A stretch of DNA of 64,000 nt from Pseudomonas frederiksbergensis (GTDB taxonomy: Bacteria > Pseudomonadota > Gammaproteobacteria > Pseudomonadales > Pseudomonadaceae): assembly GCF_003732705.1 (NCBI RefSeq), contig NZ_MOBR01000027.1:49186-113185 (forward strand), written 5' to 3'. Position numbers and translations under genes: made by a program. Below, piece by piece: positions 42,058 through 50,450 of this stretch; position 1 is the stretch's first letter, and every line of letters begins with the position of its first letter. The notes beneath the pieces were generated by a model. That model ran no database searches. It was not told the origin of the DNA and saw nothing but the letters and a program-made list of their open reading frames with translations.

Positions 42058-42168
42058 GATCGTTCCCACGCTCTGCGTGGGAATGCAGCCCAGGACGCTC
42101 CGCGTCCCGTCAAAAGCCGAACGCGGAGCGTCCGTTGGGGCATTCTCACGCAGAGCGTGGGAACGATC
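42058..42168 (+). repeat. Type B palindromic element (copy 5, forward polarity)
   Basis: Forward tag ATGCAGCCCAGGACGC on the left arm; the right arm has CATTCTCACGCAGAGCG, one change from CCCACGC. It lies between the ccm terminator and the Pho box of the phn operon. Confidence 0.83.
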
Positions 42169-42190
42169 ATCGGGGGGGGCACCACTCAAC

Positions 42191-42208
42191 CTTTCATCAA
42201 ACCTTCAT
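42191..42208 (+). promoter_or_regulatory. Pho box upstream of phnC
   Basis: CTTTCAT-CAAA-CCTTCAT: two 7-bp direct repeats with an 11-bp period, 13 of 18 matches to CTGTCATAAATCTGTCAT. It lies 114 bp before phnC. PhoB binds such boxes under phosphate starvation, which is how C-P lyase operons are known to be controlled. Confidence 0.65.
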
Positions 42209-42321
42209 CAAATGGTTATTCCAGGGACTTGTGCAAGTCATAGGGCTGACATGCCCGGTGCCTAAAGTCGGTTGAACTCCACAGCGGCCAGGGACGGCTG
42301 TTCAACCTGACAGAGAAGCCC

Positions 42322-43155
42322 ATGAACACAGCTATCCATGTCGATCATCTGAACAAGACCTTTGCGCGCAAGATCGCACTGGTCGACCTCGAACTCACCA
42401 TCGCGACCGGTGAGATGGTCGCGCTGATTGGCGCTTCCGGCTCCGGCAAGTCCACCTTGTTGCGCCACCTCGCAGGCCTGGCCTGTTGCGATCGCAGCAA
42501 CGGTGGCAGCGTCAAAGTGCTGGGCCGGGAAGTGCAGGCGTCCGGACGGTTGAATGGCAAGGTTCGGCGCTTGCGCGCTGACATCGGCTACATCTTCCAG
42601 CAGTTCAACCTGGTCAACCGCCTCAGCGTACTCGACAACGTGCTGCTCGGATGCCTGGGACGCATGCCGCGCTGGCGTGGCAATTTGAGTCTGTTCAATG
42701 CCCAGGAAAAACAGTTTGCCCTCGAATCCCTGGACCGCGTCGGCCTGGCTGATCTGGCGGCCCAGCGTGCGTCTACCTTGTCCGGCGGCCAGCAGCAACG
42801 CGTGGCGATTGCCCGCGCCCTGACTCAGCGCGCCGAAGTGATCCTGGCCGATGAGCCGATCGCCTCCCTCGACCCTGAGTCGGCGCGCAAGGTCATGGAA
42901 ATCCTCGCCGACATCAACCGCCGCGACGGCAAGACCGTGGTGGTGACCCTGCATCAAGTCGATTACGCCACCCGCTATTGCCCCCGCGCCGTGGCGCTCA
43001 AGGGTGGGCGGATTCATTTCGACGGTCCTGCCGCCGACTTGAACAGCCAGTTCCTCAACGATTTGTACGGTGCCGACATCGACACCAGCCTGATGTTTTC
43101 CGACCAGACCCGCCGCCCCGAACCCACCACTCGGCTGGTGTTGGCTCGCGTTTGA
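42322..43155 (+). CDS. phnC: Phosphonate ABC transporter ATPase PhnC
   Basis: A 277-residue ABC ATPase: Walker A GASGSGKST, Q-loop FQQFNLVNRLSV, signature LSGGQQQRVAIAR, Walker B VILADEPIASLD. It powers uptake of phosphonates through PhnE with PhnD as the binding protein. It is the first gene after the Pho box. The 44-bp gap to phnD is normal for a strongly expressed binding protein. Confidence 0.95.
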   Translation: MNTAIHVDHLNKTFARKIALVDLELTIATGEMVALIGASGSGKSTLLRHLAGLACCDRSNGGSVKVLGREVQASGRLNGKVRRLRADIGYIFQQFNLVNRLSVLDNVLLGCLGRMPRWRGNLSLFNAQEKQFALESLDRVGLADLAAQRASTLSGGQQQRVAIARALTQRAEVILADEPIASLDPESARKVMEILADINRRDGKTVVVTLHQVDYATRYCPRAVALKGGRIHFDGPAADLNSQFLNDLYGADIDTSLMFSDQTRRPEPTTRLVLARV

Positions 43156-43199
43156 ACAACCCCGTTATTTCCCATGGCGCACCCCAAGGAATCCTTTCC

Positions 43200-44210
43200 A
43201 TGTTGAACCGTATCGGTCGCGTTTTTGCTGGCGTCGCATTGCTCGCCAGCTGTGTGCTGGGCACCGCTCAGGCTGAAGAAAAAGCCATCAACTTCGGCAT
43301 CATGTCCACCGAGTCTTCGCAGAACCTGAAGAGCATCTGGCAGCCGTTCCTCGACGATATGCAGCGCAAGACCGGGCTGAAGATCAACGCCACCTTCGCC
43401 TCCGACTACGCCGGCCTGATCCAGGGCATGCGCTTCAACAAGGTCGACGTCGCCTGGCTCGGCAACAAGGCCGCCATGGAAGCGGTTGACCGTTCCAACG
43501 GCGAAATCTTTGCCCAGACCGCTGCCGCCAATGGCGCCGCCGGCTACTGGAGCGTGCTGATCGTGCGCAAGGACAGCCCGATCAACTCCGTGGACGACAT
43601 GCTGAAAAACGCCAAGTCCCTGACTTTCGGTAACGGCGATCCGAACTCCACCTCGGGCTATCTGGTGCCGGGCTACTACGTCTTCGCCAAGAACAACGTC
43701 GACGCCGCCACCGCGTTCAAGCGCACGCTGAACTCCAGCCATGAGGTCAACGCCTTGAGCGTGGCCAAGGGCCAATTGGACGTGGCGACCTTCAACACCG
43801 AAAGCTGGGATCGCCTGGAAGTCACCCAGCCGGACAAGGCTGCACAGCTCAAAGTGATCTGGAAATCACCGCTGATCCCCGCCGATCCACTGGTGTGGAG
43901 CAAAGCCCTGAGTGACAGCGAGAAGACCAAGATCCGCGATTTCATCTTCAGCTATGGCGACACCGACGAGGAAAAAGCCGTGCTCAAGGGCATGCAACTG
44001 GGCAAGTTCCTGGCCTCCAGCGACGACCAGTTGCTACCGATTCGCCAGCTCGAACTGTTCAAGCAGCGCACCACCATCAGTGCCGACACCAAGCTTGAAG
44101 CGGCGGACAAGGCCAAGCGCCTGGCGGAGATCGACGCTGAACTGGCCAAGCTGCAAGAGCGCATCACCTCGCTGGAAGCCACCAAGAAAACCACGGCTAA
44201 CGCAGGCTGA
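43200..44210 (+). CDS. phnD: Phosphonate-binding periplasmic protein PhnD
   Basis: A 336-residue binding protein with a signal peptide (VFAGVALLASCVLGTAQA). Family blocks include NFGIMSTESSQNLKSIWQPF and SDYAGLIQGMRFNKVDVAWLG. AAGGA precedes ATG 43200; the frame is open upstream but that part lies in phnC. A C-terminal coiled stretch (KRLAEIDAELAKLQERITSL) is typical of the PhnD group. A REPIN lies between it and phnE. Confidence 0.95.
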   Translation: MLNRIGRVFAGVALLASCVLGTAQAEEKAINFGIMSTESSQNLKSIWQPFLDDMQRKTGLKINATFASDYAGLIQGMRFNKVDVAWLGNKAAMEAVDRSNGEIFAQTAAANGAAGYWSVLIVRKDSPINSVDDMLKNAKSLTFGNGDPNSTSGYLVPGYYVFAKNNVDAATAFKRTLNSSHEVNALSVAKGQLDVATFNTESWDRLEVTQPDKAAQLKVIWKSPLIPADPLVWSKALSDSEKTKIRDFIFSYGDTDEEKAVLKGMQLGKFLASSDDQLLPIRQLELFKQRTTISADTKLEAADKAKRLAEIDAELAKLQERITSLEATKKTTANAG

Positions 44211-44228
44211 TACGCAGCGCGGTCCATG

Positions 44229-44315
44229 TGGGAGCGAGCTTGCTCGCGATGGCGTCGGGTCAGCCAACTTCAATGTTGAATGTAAGACCGCTATCGCGAG
44301 CAAGCTCGCTCCCAC
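44229..44315. repeat. Type A REPIN between phnD and phnE
   Basis: Arms GTGGGAGCGAGCTTGCTCGC and its inverted copy, with a ~40-bp spacer. A hairpin here would protect the upstream phnCD message from 3' decay and lower phnE output, the usual logic between binding protein and permease genes. Confidence 0.87.
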
Positions 44316-44378
44316 AGGGTTTTGTCCCCGCCATGAATTATGTGCATCGCCTCTTTGAACGCTTTTTAGAGATTTCTC

Positions 44379-45161
44379 ATGACCACTCTGCACGCTGAAG
44401 CAGTCGGCAAGCACACCTGGCCGCAATACGTCGGTTGGGGCCTGTTCCTGGTCCTGCTGGCCTGGGCCTGGCACGGCGCCGAGATGAATCCGATGGCGCT
44501 GTACCGCGACTCTGGAAACATGGCGACTTTCGCCGCGGATTTCTTCCCGCCGGATTTCCATGAATGGCGTTCCTACCTCAAGGAAATGATCGTCACCGTG
44601 CAAATCGCCCTCTGGGGCACGGTGCTGGCGATTGTCTGCTCGGTGCCCCTGGGCATCCTCTGTTCGGAAAACATCACCCCGTGGTGGATTCACCAGCCCC
44701 TGCGCCGGGTGATGGATGCCTTCCGCTCGATCAATGAAATGGTCTTCGCGATGTTGTTCGTGGTGGCCGTCGGTTTGGGCCCGTTCGCCGGCGTCCTGGC
44801 ACTGTGGATCAGCACCACCGGGGTGCTCGCCAAGTTGTTCGCCGAAGCGGTCGAGGCCATTGACCCAGGTCCGGTCGAAGGGGTTCGCGCCACCGGTGCC
44901 AGTGCCTTGCAGGAAGTGATCTACGGCGTGATCCCGCAAGTGATGCCGCTGTGGGTGTCCTACGCGCTCTACCGTTTCGAGGCCAACGTGCGCTCGGCGA
45001 CGGTGGTGGGGATGGTCGGCGCTGGCGGCATCGGCGTGATCCTGTGGGAAAACATCCGCGCCTTTCAGTTCGTCCAGACCTGCGCGGTGCTGCTGGTGAT
45101 CATCGTCGTGGTCAGCCTGATCGACATCCTGTCGCAACGCCTGCGCAAGCAGTTCATCTGA
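44379..45161 (+). CDS. phnE: Phosphonate ABC transporter permease PhnE
   Basis: A 260-residue permease with about six membrane helices. The EAA loop is present (EAVEAIDPGPVEGVRATGAS) and contacts PhnC. It ends LIDILSQRLRKQFI, the usual PhnE ending. It is separated from phnD by a REPIN and from phnF by a T-rich hairpin. Confidence 0.95.
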   Translation: MTTLHAEAVGKHTWPQYVGWGLFLVLLAWAWHGAEMNPMALYRDSGNMATFAADFFPPDFHEWRSYLKEMIVTVQIALWGTVLAIVCSVPLGILCSENITPWWIHQPLRRVMDAFRSINEMVFAMLFVVAVGLGPFAGVLALWISTTGVLAKLFAEAVEAIDPGPVEGVRATGASALQEVIYGVIPQVMPLWVSYALYRFEANVRSATVVGMVGAGGIGVILWENIRAFQFVQTCAVLLVIIVVVSLIDILSQRLRKQFI

Positions 45162-45172
45162 TTTTCGGAGGG

Positions 45173-45194
45173 GTGCCCCTGGGCGCTTTTTTTT
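45173..45194 (+). terminator. Weak terminator-like hairpin before phnF
   Basis: GTGCC-CCTG-GGCGC followed by eight T residues (45187-45194). The stem is only 5 bp with one G-T pair, so termination would be partial. It ends 4 bp before the phnF ATG and replaces the ribosome site there. Confidence 0.45.
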
Positions 45195-45198
45195 AAGC

Positions 45199-45903
45199 AT
45201 GCAGTTGTCTAGACAAGATGAGCCGGTGTACCGCGAATTGGCCGACATCCTGCGCCGGGAGTTGGCGGACTATCAGGCCGGGGACTTCCTGCCGGCGGAG
45301 GTGCAACTGGCCGAGCGCTTCGGCGTCAACCGCCACACCTTGCGCCGCGCCATCGATGAGCTGGTGTTCGAAGGCAGCCTGCTGCGCCGCCAGGGCAAAG
45401 GCACGCAAGTGCTGGAACGACCGCTGATTTACCCGATGGCCGCCGACAGTGCTTACAGCCAATCCTTGTCGGCCCAAGGGTTGGGCGTCGAAGCCGTGCT
45501 GCTCAAGCGCCGCTACTGCTTCGCCAGCCGTGAAGAAGCGCAACACCTGGGGCTGGCCGAGATGGCGCCAATGATCGAATTGCAGACCCTGCGCAAGCTC
45601 GATCACCAACCGGTCAGCCTGATCCGCCATCGCTACTGCGCCAGTCATGCGCCGCTGCTCGCGGAGTACACCGGCGGTTCCCTGCGCCAGTACTTGAGCG
45701 AACGGGACCTTCCGCTGACCCGCACCCTGAGCCTGATCGGCGCCCGTTTACCCAGCCGCGAAGAAGCCGCGCTGCTGATGATGCCCCGGCATTTGCCGGC
45801 GCTGAGTGTGTTCACCCTTTCCCGCGACCGCGACGGCCGCCCGGTGGAGCTGGCCCAGTCCACCAGCCGTTCGGATCGCTTCCAGTACCAGGTCGTCACC
45901 TGA
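45199..45903 (+). CDS. phnF: Phosphonate operon GntR-family regulator PhnF
   Basis: A 234-residue regulator: N-terminal winged HTH (PVYRELADILRRELADYQAG, RFGVNRHTLRRAIDELVFEG) and a C-terminal UTRA ligand domain. It probably represses phn genes until a phosphonate or metabolite binds. No Shine-Dalgarno is visible; the T8 tract abuts the start, so basal expression should be low. The TGA overlaps an ATG at 45903, but phnG more likely starts at 45918. Confidence 0.92.
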   Translation: MQLSRQDEPVYRELADILRRELADYQAGDFLPAEVQLAERFGVNRHTLRRAIDELVFEGSLLRRQGKGTQVLERPLIYPMAADSAYSQSLSAQGLGVEAVLLKRRYCFASREEAQHLGLAEMAPMIELQTLRKLDHQPVSLIRHRYCASHAPLLAEYTGGSLRQYLSERDLPLTRTLSLIGARLPSREEAALLMMPRHLPALSVFTLSRDRDGRPVELAQSTSRSDRFQYQVVT

Positions 45904-45917
45904 TGGAGAACTCAACG

Positions 45918-46364
45918 ATGAACCCTGCTTCTCAAACCGAGCGCCAGCACTGGATCGGCGTGCTGGCCCGTGCCCGCCGCAGCGAATTGTTGCCCTTTGA
46001 AAATGCGTTGCGCGATGTCGAGTACCAGATGATCCGCGCCCCGGAAATCGGCATGACCCTGGTTCGCGGTCGCATGGGCGGCAACGGCGCGCCATTCAAC
46101 GTCGGCGAAATGAGCGTGACCCGTTGCGTGGTGCGCCTGGCGGATGGCCGCACCGGTTACAGCTACCTGGCGGGGCGCGACAAGGCCCATGCCGAATTGG
46201 CCGCCCTGGCTGACGCGCATTTGCAGGGCGCGCAACAGCGCCATTGGTTCGATCAAGTGATCACGCCACTGGCCAGCGCCCAAGCCGAACGCCAGGCCCG
46301 AAAAGCCGCGGACACTGCCGCCACCAAAGTCGAATTCTTCACCCTCGTGCGAGGCGAAAACTGA
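45918..46364 (+). CDS. phnG: C-P lyase core subunit PhnG
   Basis: A 148-residue subunit of the PhnGHIJ core complex that transfers the phosphonate to the C1 of ribose from ATP. Conserved segments include QTERQHWIGVLARA, APEIGMTLVRGRMGGNGAPFN and RDKAHAELAALADAHL. I chose ATG 45918, with GGAGA 8 bp upstream, over ATG 45903. The ATG of phnH overlaps the stop. Confidence 0.94.
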   Translation: MNPASQTERQHWIGVLARARRSELLPFENALRDVEYQMIRAPEIGMTLVRGRMGGNGAPFNVGEMSVTRCVVRLADGRTGYSYLAGRDKAHAELAALADAHLQGAQQRHWFDQVITPLASAQAERQARKAADTAATKVEFFTLVRGEN

Positions 46365-46954
46365 TGAACCCACAGCTGTTGCAACCGGCGTTTACCGACT
46401 CGGTGCTGGACGCCCAACGGAGTTTTCGTGCCGCGCTCAACGCGCTGGCCGGCCCCGGTGTGATCCAGACCCTGCACGCCACGCCGAGCCTTGAAGGCCT
46501 GGCGCCGGCCACTTATGCGTTGTGCCTGGCCTTGCTGGATGTCGATACACCGCTGTGGCTGGCGCCGTCCTTCGACACGCCAACGATCCGCGCCAACCTC
46601 GCGTTCCACTGCGGCTGCGCGCTGACTACCCGGCGAGATGCCGCGAGTTTTGCCTTGCTCGGCGCCGACGACTTGCTCGATCTCAGCGGCTTCGATCTGG
46701 GCAATGACCGCTACCCGGATCAGTCCTGCACCTTGCTGGTCCAGCTGTCGCGACTTGACGGCGGGGCAGGGCTGGACTGGCGCGGGCCGGGCATCGAACA
46801 CGCCAACCCGGTGAGCCTGCCCGTGGCCGACGGCTTCTGGCGCGAGCGTGAACGGCGCAATGAATTTCCCCGTGGGCTGGACCTGTTTTTCACCGCAGGG
46901 CATGACCTGATCGGCCTGCCGCGCAGCGCCCGCATTACACAGGAGCGTGTCTGA
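46364..46954 (+). CDS. phnH: C-P lyase core subunit PhnH
   Basis: A 196-residue PLP-transferase-like fold lacking cofactor residues, part of the PhnG2H2I2J2 core. Conserved DAQRSFRAALNALAGPG and ALCLALLDVDTPLWLAP. It overlaps phnG and phnI by one base each, so translation is chained. Confidence 0.94.
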   Translation: MNPQLLQPAFTDSVLDAQRSFRAALNALAGPGVIQTLHATPSLEGLAPATYALCLALLDVDTPLWLAPSFDTPTIRANLAFHCGCALTTRRDAASFALLGADDLLDLSGFDLGNDRYPDQSCTLLVQLSRLDGGAGLDWRGPGIEHANPVSLPVADGFWRERERRNEFPRGLDLFFTAGHDLIGLPRSARITQERV

Positions 46955-48030
46955 TGTACGTAGCCGTCAAGGGTGGCGAACAGGCCATCGACAATGCCCA
47001 CCGTCTGCTGGCGAAAAAACGCCGGGGCGATACCTCGGTCCCAGAACTGGACGTCGAGCAGATTCGCCAGCAACTGCCGCTGGCGGTGGCGCGAGTGATG
47101 AGTGAAGGCTCGCTGTACGACGAAGAACTCGCCGCGCTCGCCATCAAGCAAGCGGCGGGGGATCTGGTGGAAGCGATCTTCCTGCTGCGCGCCTATCGCA
47201 CCACGTTGCCGCGTTTCAGCCCGAGCCTGCCGATCGACACCGCCAACATGCAGCTCAGCCGTCGTCTGTCCGCCACCTTCAAGGACGTCCCCGGCGGCCA
47301 ATTGCTCGGGCCGACCTTCGACTACACCCATCGCCTGCTGGACTTCGCACTGCTGGCCGACGGCGAATACCCGGGGCCAAAAACCACCCCGGACGCCAGC
47401 CTCGAACCCTGCCCACGAGTCCTGGGTTTGCTGGCCAAGGAAGGCTTGATCAAGACCGAAACCGACAACCGCGACAGCGTGGCGGACATCACCCGCGACC
47501 CGCTGGAACTGCCCGCCAGCCGTGCCCAGCGCTTACAAGCCCTGGCCCGTGGCGATGAAGGTTTTCTGCTGGCGCTGGGCTATTCCACCCAACGGGGTTA
47601 TGGCCGCAACCATCCGTTTGCCGGCGAGATTCGCATCGGCGACGTGGAGGTGTGGATCGACCCCGAGGAGCTGGGTTTCCCGATCAACCTGGGCAGCATC
47701 GAAGTGACCGAGTGCGAGATGGTCAATCAGTTCGTCGGTTCGGCCACCGAACTGGCGCAGTTCACGCGCGGCTACGGTCTGGCCTTCGGGCATGCCGAGC
47801 GCAAGGCCATGGGCATGGCCCTGGTGGATCGCGCGTTGCGGGCCGGCGAGTACAACGAAGAAATCGTGTCCCCGGCACAGCAGGAAGAGTTCGTGCTGAT
47901 GCACTGCGACAACGTCGAGGCCGCCGGTTTTGTCTCGCACCTCAAATTACCGCACTACGTGGACTTCCAGGCCGAATTGGAGTTGATCCGCAAACTGCGC
48001 AAACCCGTCGAGGGCAGCAAGCATGAATGA
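46954..48030 (+). CDS. phnI: C-P lyase core subunit PhnI
   Basis: A 358-residue protein, the nucleosidase-like part of the core complex that with PhnGH releases adenine from ATP and forms ribose triphosphonate. Segments MYVAVKGGEQAIDNAHRLLA and YGLAFGHAERKAMGMALVDR are well conserved in the family. The stop overlaps phnJ by 8 bp. Confidence 0.95.
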   Translation: MYVAVKGGEQAIDNAHRLLAKKRRGDTSVPELDVEQIRQQLPLAVARVMSEGSLYDEELAALAIKQAAGDLVEAIFLLRAYRTTLPRFSPSLPIDTANMQLSRRLSATFKDVPGGQLLGPTFDYTHRLLDFALLADGEYPGPKTTPDASLEPCPRVLGLLAKEGLIKTETDNRDSVADITRDPLELPASRAQRLQALARGDEGFLLALGYSTQRGYGRNHPFAGEIRIGDVEVWIDPEELGFPINLGSIEVTECEMVNQFVGSATELAQFTRGYGLAFGHAERKAMGMALVDRALRAGEYNEEIVSPAQQEEFVLMHCDNVEAAGFVSHLKLPHYVDFQAELELIRKLRKPVEGSKHE

Positions 48031-48895
48031 CCTGACTCAGTTGCCCCTACGCGACGCGGCGTACAACTTCGCCTACCTTGATGAGCAGACCAAACGCATG
48101 ATCCGCCGCGCCTTGCTCAAAGCCGTGGCCATCCCCGGTTACCAGGTGCCGTTCGGTGGCCGGGAGATGCCATTGCCTTACGGCTGGGGCACCGGCGGCA
48201 TGCAATTGACCGCTGCGATTCTGGGCGCCGACGACGTGCTCAAGGTCATCGACCAGGGCGCGGACGACACCACCAACGCCGTGTCGATCCGCCGCTTCTT
48301 CGCCCGCACCGCTGGCGTCGCCACCACCGAAAGCACACCGGACGCGACAGTGATCCAGACCCGTCACCGGATCCCGGAAACGCCGCTGCATGCCGGTCAG
48401 GTCATGGTCTATCAGGTGCCGATCCCGGAGCCGTTGCGCTTTATCGAGCCCTCGGAAACCGAGACCCGGACCATGCACGCCCTCAACGATTACGGGGTCA
48501 TGCACGTCAAGCTCTACGAGGACATCGCCACCTTCGGCCACATCGCCACGGCCTATGCGTACCCGGTGATGGTCGATGAACGCTATGTGATGGACCCTTC
48601 GCCGATCCCCAAATTCGACAACCCGAAACTCGACATGAGCCCGGCACTGATGCTGTTCGGTGCCGGCCGCGAAAAGCGTTTGTACGCGGTGCCGCCGTTC
48701 ACCCGGGTCACCAGCCTCGACTTCGAGGATCACCCGTTCGAAGCGCAGAAATGGGAGGAGTGCTGCGCCATTTGTGGCAGCCGCGAGTCGTTCCTCGACG
48801 AACTGATCATCGACGACGCCGGGACCCAGAGCTTTGTCTGTTCCGACACCTATTACTGCGCCCAGCGCGTCAGCCAGCAGGAGCAGAACCAATGA
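48023..48895 (+). CDS. phnJ: C-P lyase PhnJ (radical SAM)
   Basis: A 290-residue enzyme that cuts the C-P bond, releasing the alkane. The atypical radical-SAM cluster motif CX2CX21C is intact: C248, C251 and C273, followed six residues on by C279, the position of the thiyl-radical cysteine. The N-terminal part (YNFAYLDEQTKRMIRRALLKA) is typical. All expected catalytic residues are present, so the pathway looks functional. Overlaps phnK by 4 bp. Confidence 0.96.
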   Translation: MNDLTQLPLRDAAYNFAYLDEQTKRMIRRALLKAVAIPGYQVPFGGREMPLPYGWGTGGMQLTAAILGADDVLKVIDQGADDTTNAVSIRRFFARTAGVATTESTPDATVIQTRHRIPETPLHAGQVMVYQVPIPEPLRFIEPSETETRTMHALNDYGVMHVKLYEDIATFGHIATAYAYPVMVDERYVMDPSPIPKFDNPKLDMSPALMLFGAGREKRLYAVPPFTRVTSLDFEDHPFEAQKWEECCAICGSRESFLDELIIDDAGTQSFVCSDTYYCAQRVSQQEQNQ

Positions 48896-49701
48896 ACCAG
48901 GCGCTGAAAAACCAACACGCCCACGTCGCCGTCGAGCCGTTGCTGCGGGTGCGCGATCTGTCGCTGCTGTATGGCCTGGAGAAGGGCTGCCAGAACGTCA
49001 GTTTTGATCTGTATCCCGGCGAAGTGCTGGGGATTGTCGGTGAGTCCGGCTCGGGTAAATCGACCTTGCTCTCGTTGCTCAGCGGGCGCTTGCCGCCTCA
49101 GCGCGGCAGCATCGGTTACCGCGACAAACAAGGCGACTGGCTCGATTTGTACAGCGCCAGCGAAGCCGAGCGACGGACCTTGTTGCGCACCGAATGGGGT
49201 TTTGTCGAACAGAACCCGCGAGACGGTCTGCGCATGGGGGTTTCCGCTGGTGCCAACATCGGCGAACGCCTGATGGCCCAGGGTGTGCGCAATTACCAGC
49301 AACTGCGCGGCGCCGGTCTCGACTGGCTGAGCCAGGTGGAAATCGACCCACAGCGCATCGATGACTTGCCCCGGACCTTTTCCGGCGGCATGCAACAGCG
49401 GCTGCAAATTGCCCGCAACCTGGTGTCGAGCCCGCGCCTGGTGTTCATGGACGAACCGACGGGCGGACTCGACGTGTCGGTGCAGGCTCGCTTGCTCGAC
49501 TTGTTGCGCGGGTTGGTGCGGGAACTGGACCTGGCGGTGGTAATCGTCACCCACGACCTGGCGGTGGCCCGTTTGCTGGCGGATCGGCTGATGGTAATGC
49601 GTCGTTCGTGGGTGGTGGAAACCGGCCTGACCGACCAGATCCTCGACGACCCACAGCACCCTTACTCCCAACTGCTGGTGTCTTCGGTGTTGCAGCCGTG
49701 A
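48892..49701 (+). CDS. phnK: C-P lyase ABC-type ATPase PhnK
   Basis: A 269-residue ABC-fold ATPase with no membrane partner: Walker A GESGSGKST, signature FSGGMQQRLQIAR, Walker B LVFMDEPTGGLD. It docks on the PhnGHIJ core as a dimer and couples ATP use to turnover. ATG 48892 overlaps the phnJ stop; longer in-frame starts lie inside phnJ. Confidence 0.94.
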   Translation: MNQALKNQHAHVAVEPLLRVRDLSLLYGLEKGCQNVSFDLYPGEVLGIVGESGSGKSTLLSLLSGRLPPQRGSIGYRDKQGDWLDLYSASEAERRTLLRTEWGFVEQNPRDGLRMGVSAGANIGERLMAQGVRNYQQLRGAGLDWLSQVEIDPQRIDDLPRTFSGGMQQRLQIARNLVSSPRLVFMDEPTGGLDVSVQARLLDLLRGLVRELDLAVVIVTHDLAVARLLADRLMVMRRSWVVETGLTDQILDDPQHPYSQLLVSSVLQP

Positions 49702-49730
49702 AGCCCCGTCCATCTGTGGAAACCCGAGCG

Positions 49731-50450
49731 ATGAATACCTTGATCGAGGTCCGTGGCCTCTCGAAAACCTTCACCCTGCATCAACAGCATGGAGTGGTCC
49801 TGAATGTGCTGAGCGGGGTGGATTTCAGCGTGGCCGGTGGCGAATGCCTGGTGCTGCATGGCCAGTCCGGCGCCGGCAAAAGCACCTTGCTGCGCACCCT
49901 GTATGGCAATTATCTGCCGGCGGGCGGCAGCATCCGCGTGCAGCACGACGGTCATTGGCTGGAACTGGTAGGCGCCGAGCCGCGAGACATTTTGCAGGTA
50001 CGCCAGCGCACCCTGGGCTATGTCAGTCAGTTTTTGCGGGTGATCCCTCGCGTCGCCTGTCTGGACATTGTGATGGAGCCAGCCCTGGCCCGTGGCTGGT
50101 CCCGGTCCCTCGCGCAATCCCGTGCCGAGTTGTTGTTGAGCCGACTGAATATTCCCGAACGTCTCTGGCAACTGGCTCCCGGTACTTTTTCCGGCGGCGA
50201 GCAGCAGCGGGTCAACATCGCTCGCGGTTTTATGGTGGCCTGGCCGGTGATGTTGCTCGACGAACCCACCGCCTCCCTGGACGACACCAATCGCCAAGTG
50301 GTGCTGGAACTGATGAACGAAGCGAAAGAGGCCGGTGCCGCGTTGATCGGCATCTTCCATGACCGCACTGCTCGGGAGGCGGTTGCCGATCGCCATCTCG
50401 ACATGACTCCAGCCGCTGTGAACCACGAGGAATTCGCCAATGTCCGCTGA
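49731..50450 (+). CDS. phnL: C-P lyase ABC-type ATPase PhnL
   Basis: A 239-residue ABC-fold ATPase: Walker A GQSGAGKST, signature FSGGEQQRVNIAR, Walker B MLLDEPTASLD. PhnK-PhnL form a double ATPase layer on the C-P lyase core. ATG 49731 gives the usual MNTLIEVRGLSKTF start; GTG 49698 overlapping phnK is in frame and would add 11 residues. Overlaps phnM by 11 bp. Confidence 0.94.
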   Translation: MNTLIEVRGLSKTFTLHQQHGVVLNVLSGVDFSVAGGECLVLHGQSGAGKSTLLRTLYGNYLPAGGSIRVQHDGHWLELVGAEPRDILQVRQRTLGYVSQFLRVIPRVACLDIVMEPALARGWSRSLAQSRAELLLSRLNIPERLWQLAPGTFSGGEQQRVNIARGFMVAWPVMLLDEPTASLDDTNRQVVLELMNEAKEAGAALIGIFHDRTAREAVADRHLDMTPAAVNHEEFANVR

